Shown here in pieces: positions 5,702 to 5,720 of a DNA stretch of 5,720 nucleotides. The stretch's first letter is position 1, and each line of letters starts with the position of its first letter. The translations under genes were made by a program, and so were the position numbers. Source of the stretch: Thiomargarita sp. (GTDB taxonomy: Bacteria > Pseudomonadota > Gammaproteobacteria > Beggiatoales > Beggiatoaceae). Where the stretch lies: positions 1 through 5,720 of the forward strand of contig JAGLFE010000191.1 of NCBI GenBank assembly GCA_023144675.1, in the 5' to 3' direction. The notes below the pieces were generated by a model. The model was not told the DNA's origin. It saw only the letters and a list, made by a program, of their open reading frames with translations, and ran no database searches.

Positions 5702-5720
5702 GTAACTATCTACCAATTAA
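5702..5720 (-). repeat. Right arm of 19-nt inverted repeat
   Basis: GTAACTATCTACCAATTAA is the exact reverse complement of positions 60-78. It begins 17 nt after the soxZ stop codon and runs to the last base of the window, so the repeat may continue beyond it. If the window is a whole contig, the assembly may have broken at this repeat. Confidence 0.85.

Overview
The window is about 30% GC and looks like an accessory-to-housekeeping stretch from a sulfur-oxidising gammaproteobacterium. That view rests on a type II bacterial farnesyl diphosphate synthase (ispA), a gammaproteobacterial-style Ndk of 143 residues, a thiosulfate-oxidation carrier pair (soxYZ) with a Tat signal on SoxY, and a membrane-anchored FGE/SUMF1-fold protein of a kind common in filamentous sulfur bacteria. 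A Beggiatoaceae/Thiotrichales-like source is my inference; the sequence alone does not fix the lineage.

Layout, all genes on the + strand. Positions 1-297 are non-coding: a short GC-rich island (5-36), the left arm of a 19-nt inverted repeat (60-78), then very AT-rich DNA with a small hairpin before ispA. ispA (298-1191) and ndk (1301-1732) are intact housekeeping genes, apparently separate. A 341-nt spacer with two perfect inverted repeats (1880-1925 and 1956-1978) leads into a tandem pair of paralogues. The first (2074-2787) is a coiled-coil protein ending in one C-terminal membrane segment. The second (2896-4455) has the same coiled-coil and membrane segment followed by an extracytoplasmic FGE/SUMF1-like domain. 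The duplicated unit includes part of the 5' leader, and both copies start with GTG. Positions 4456-4881 hold no intact gene, but contain a 91-codon open stretch without a good start (a possible gene relic) and an extended -10 promoter for soxYZ. soxY (4882-5337) and soxZ (5361-5684) form a tight operon. The right arm of the 19-nt inverted repeat (5702-5720) ends exactly at the window edge.

How the genes work together: SoxY and SoxZ form the periplasmic sulfur-carrier heterodimer of the Sox pathway. IspA makes FPP for quinone and undecaprenyl-lipid synthesis, and Ndk balances nucleoside triphosphates; neither has a visible link to the others. The paralogue pair is the most unusual part. One protein carries only the cytoplasmic coil and anchor, while its neighbour adds an FGE-like domain that lacks the catalytic cysteines of true formylglycine-generating enzymes, which suggests a binding or structural role.
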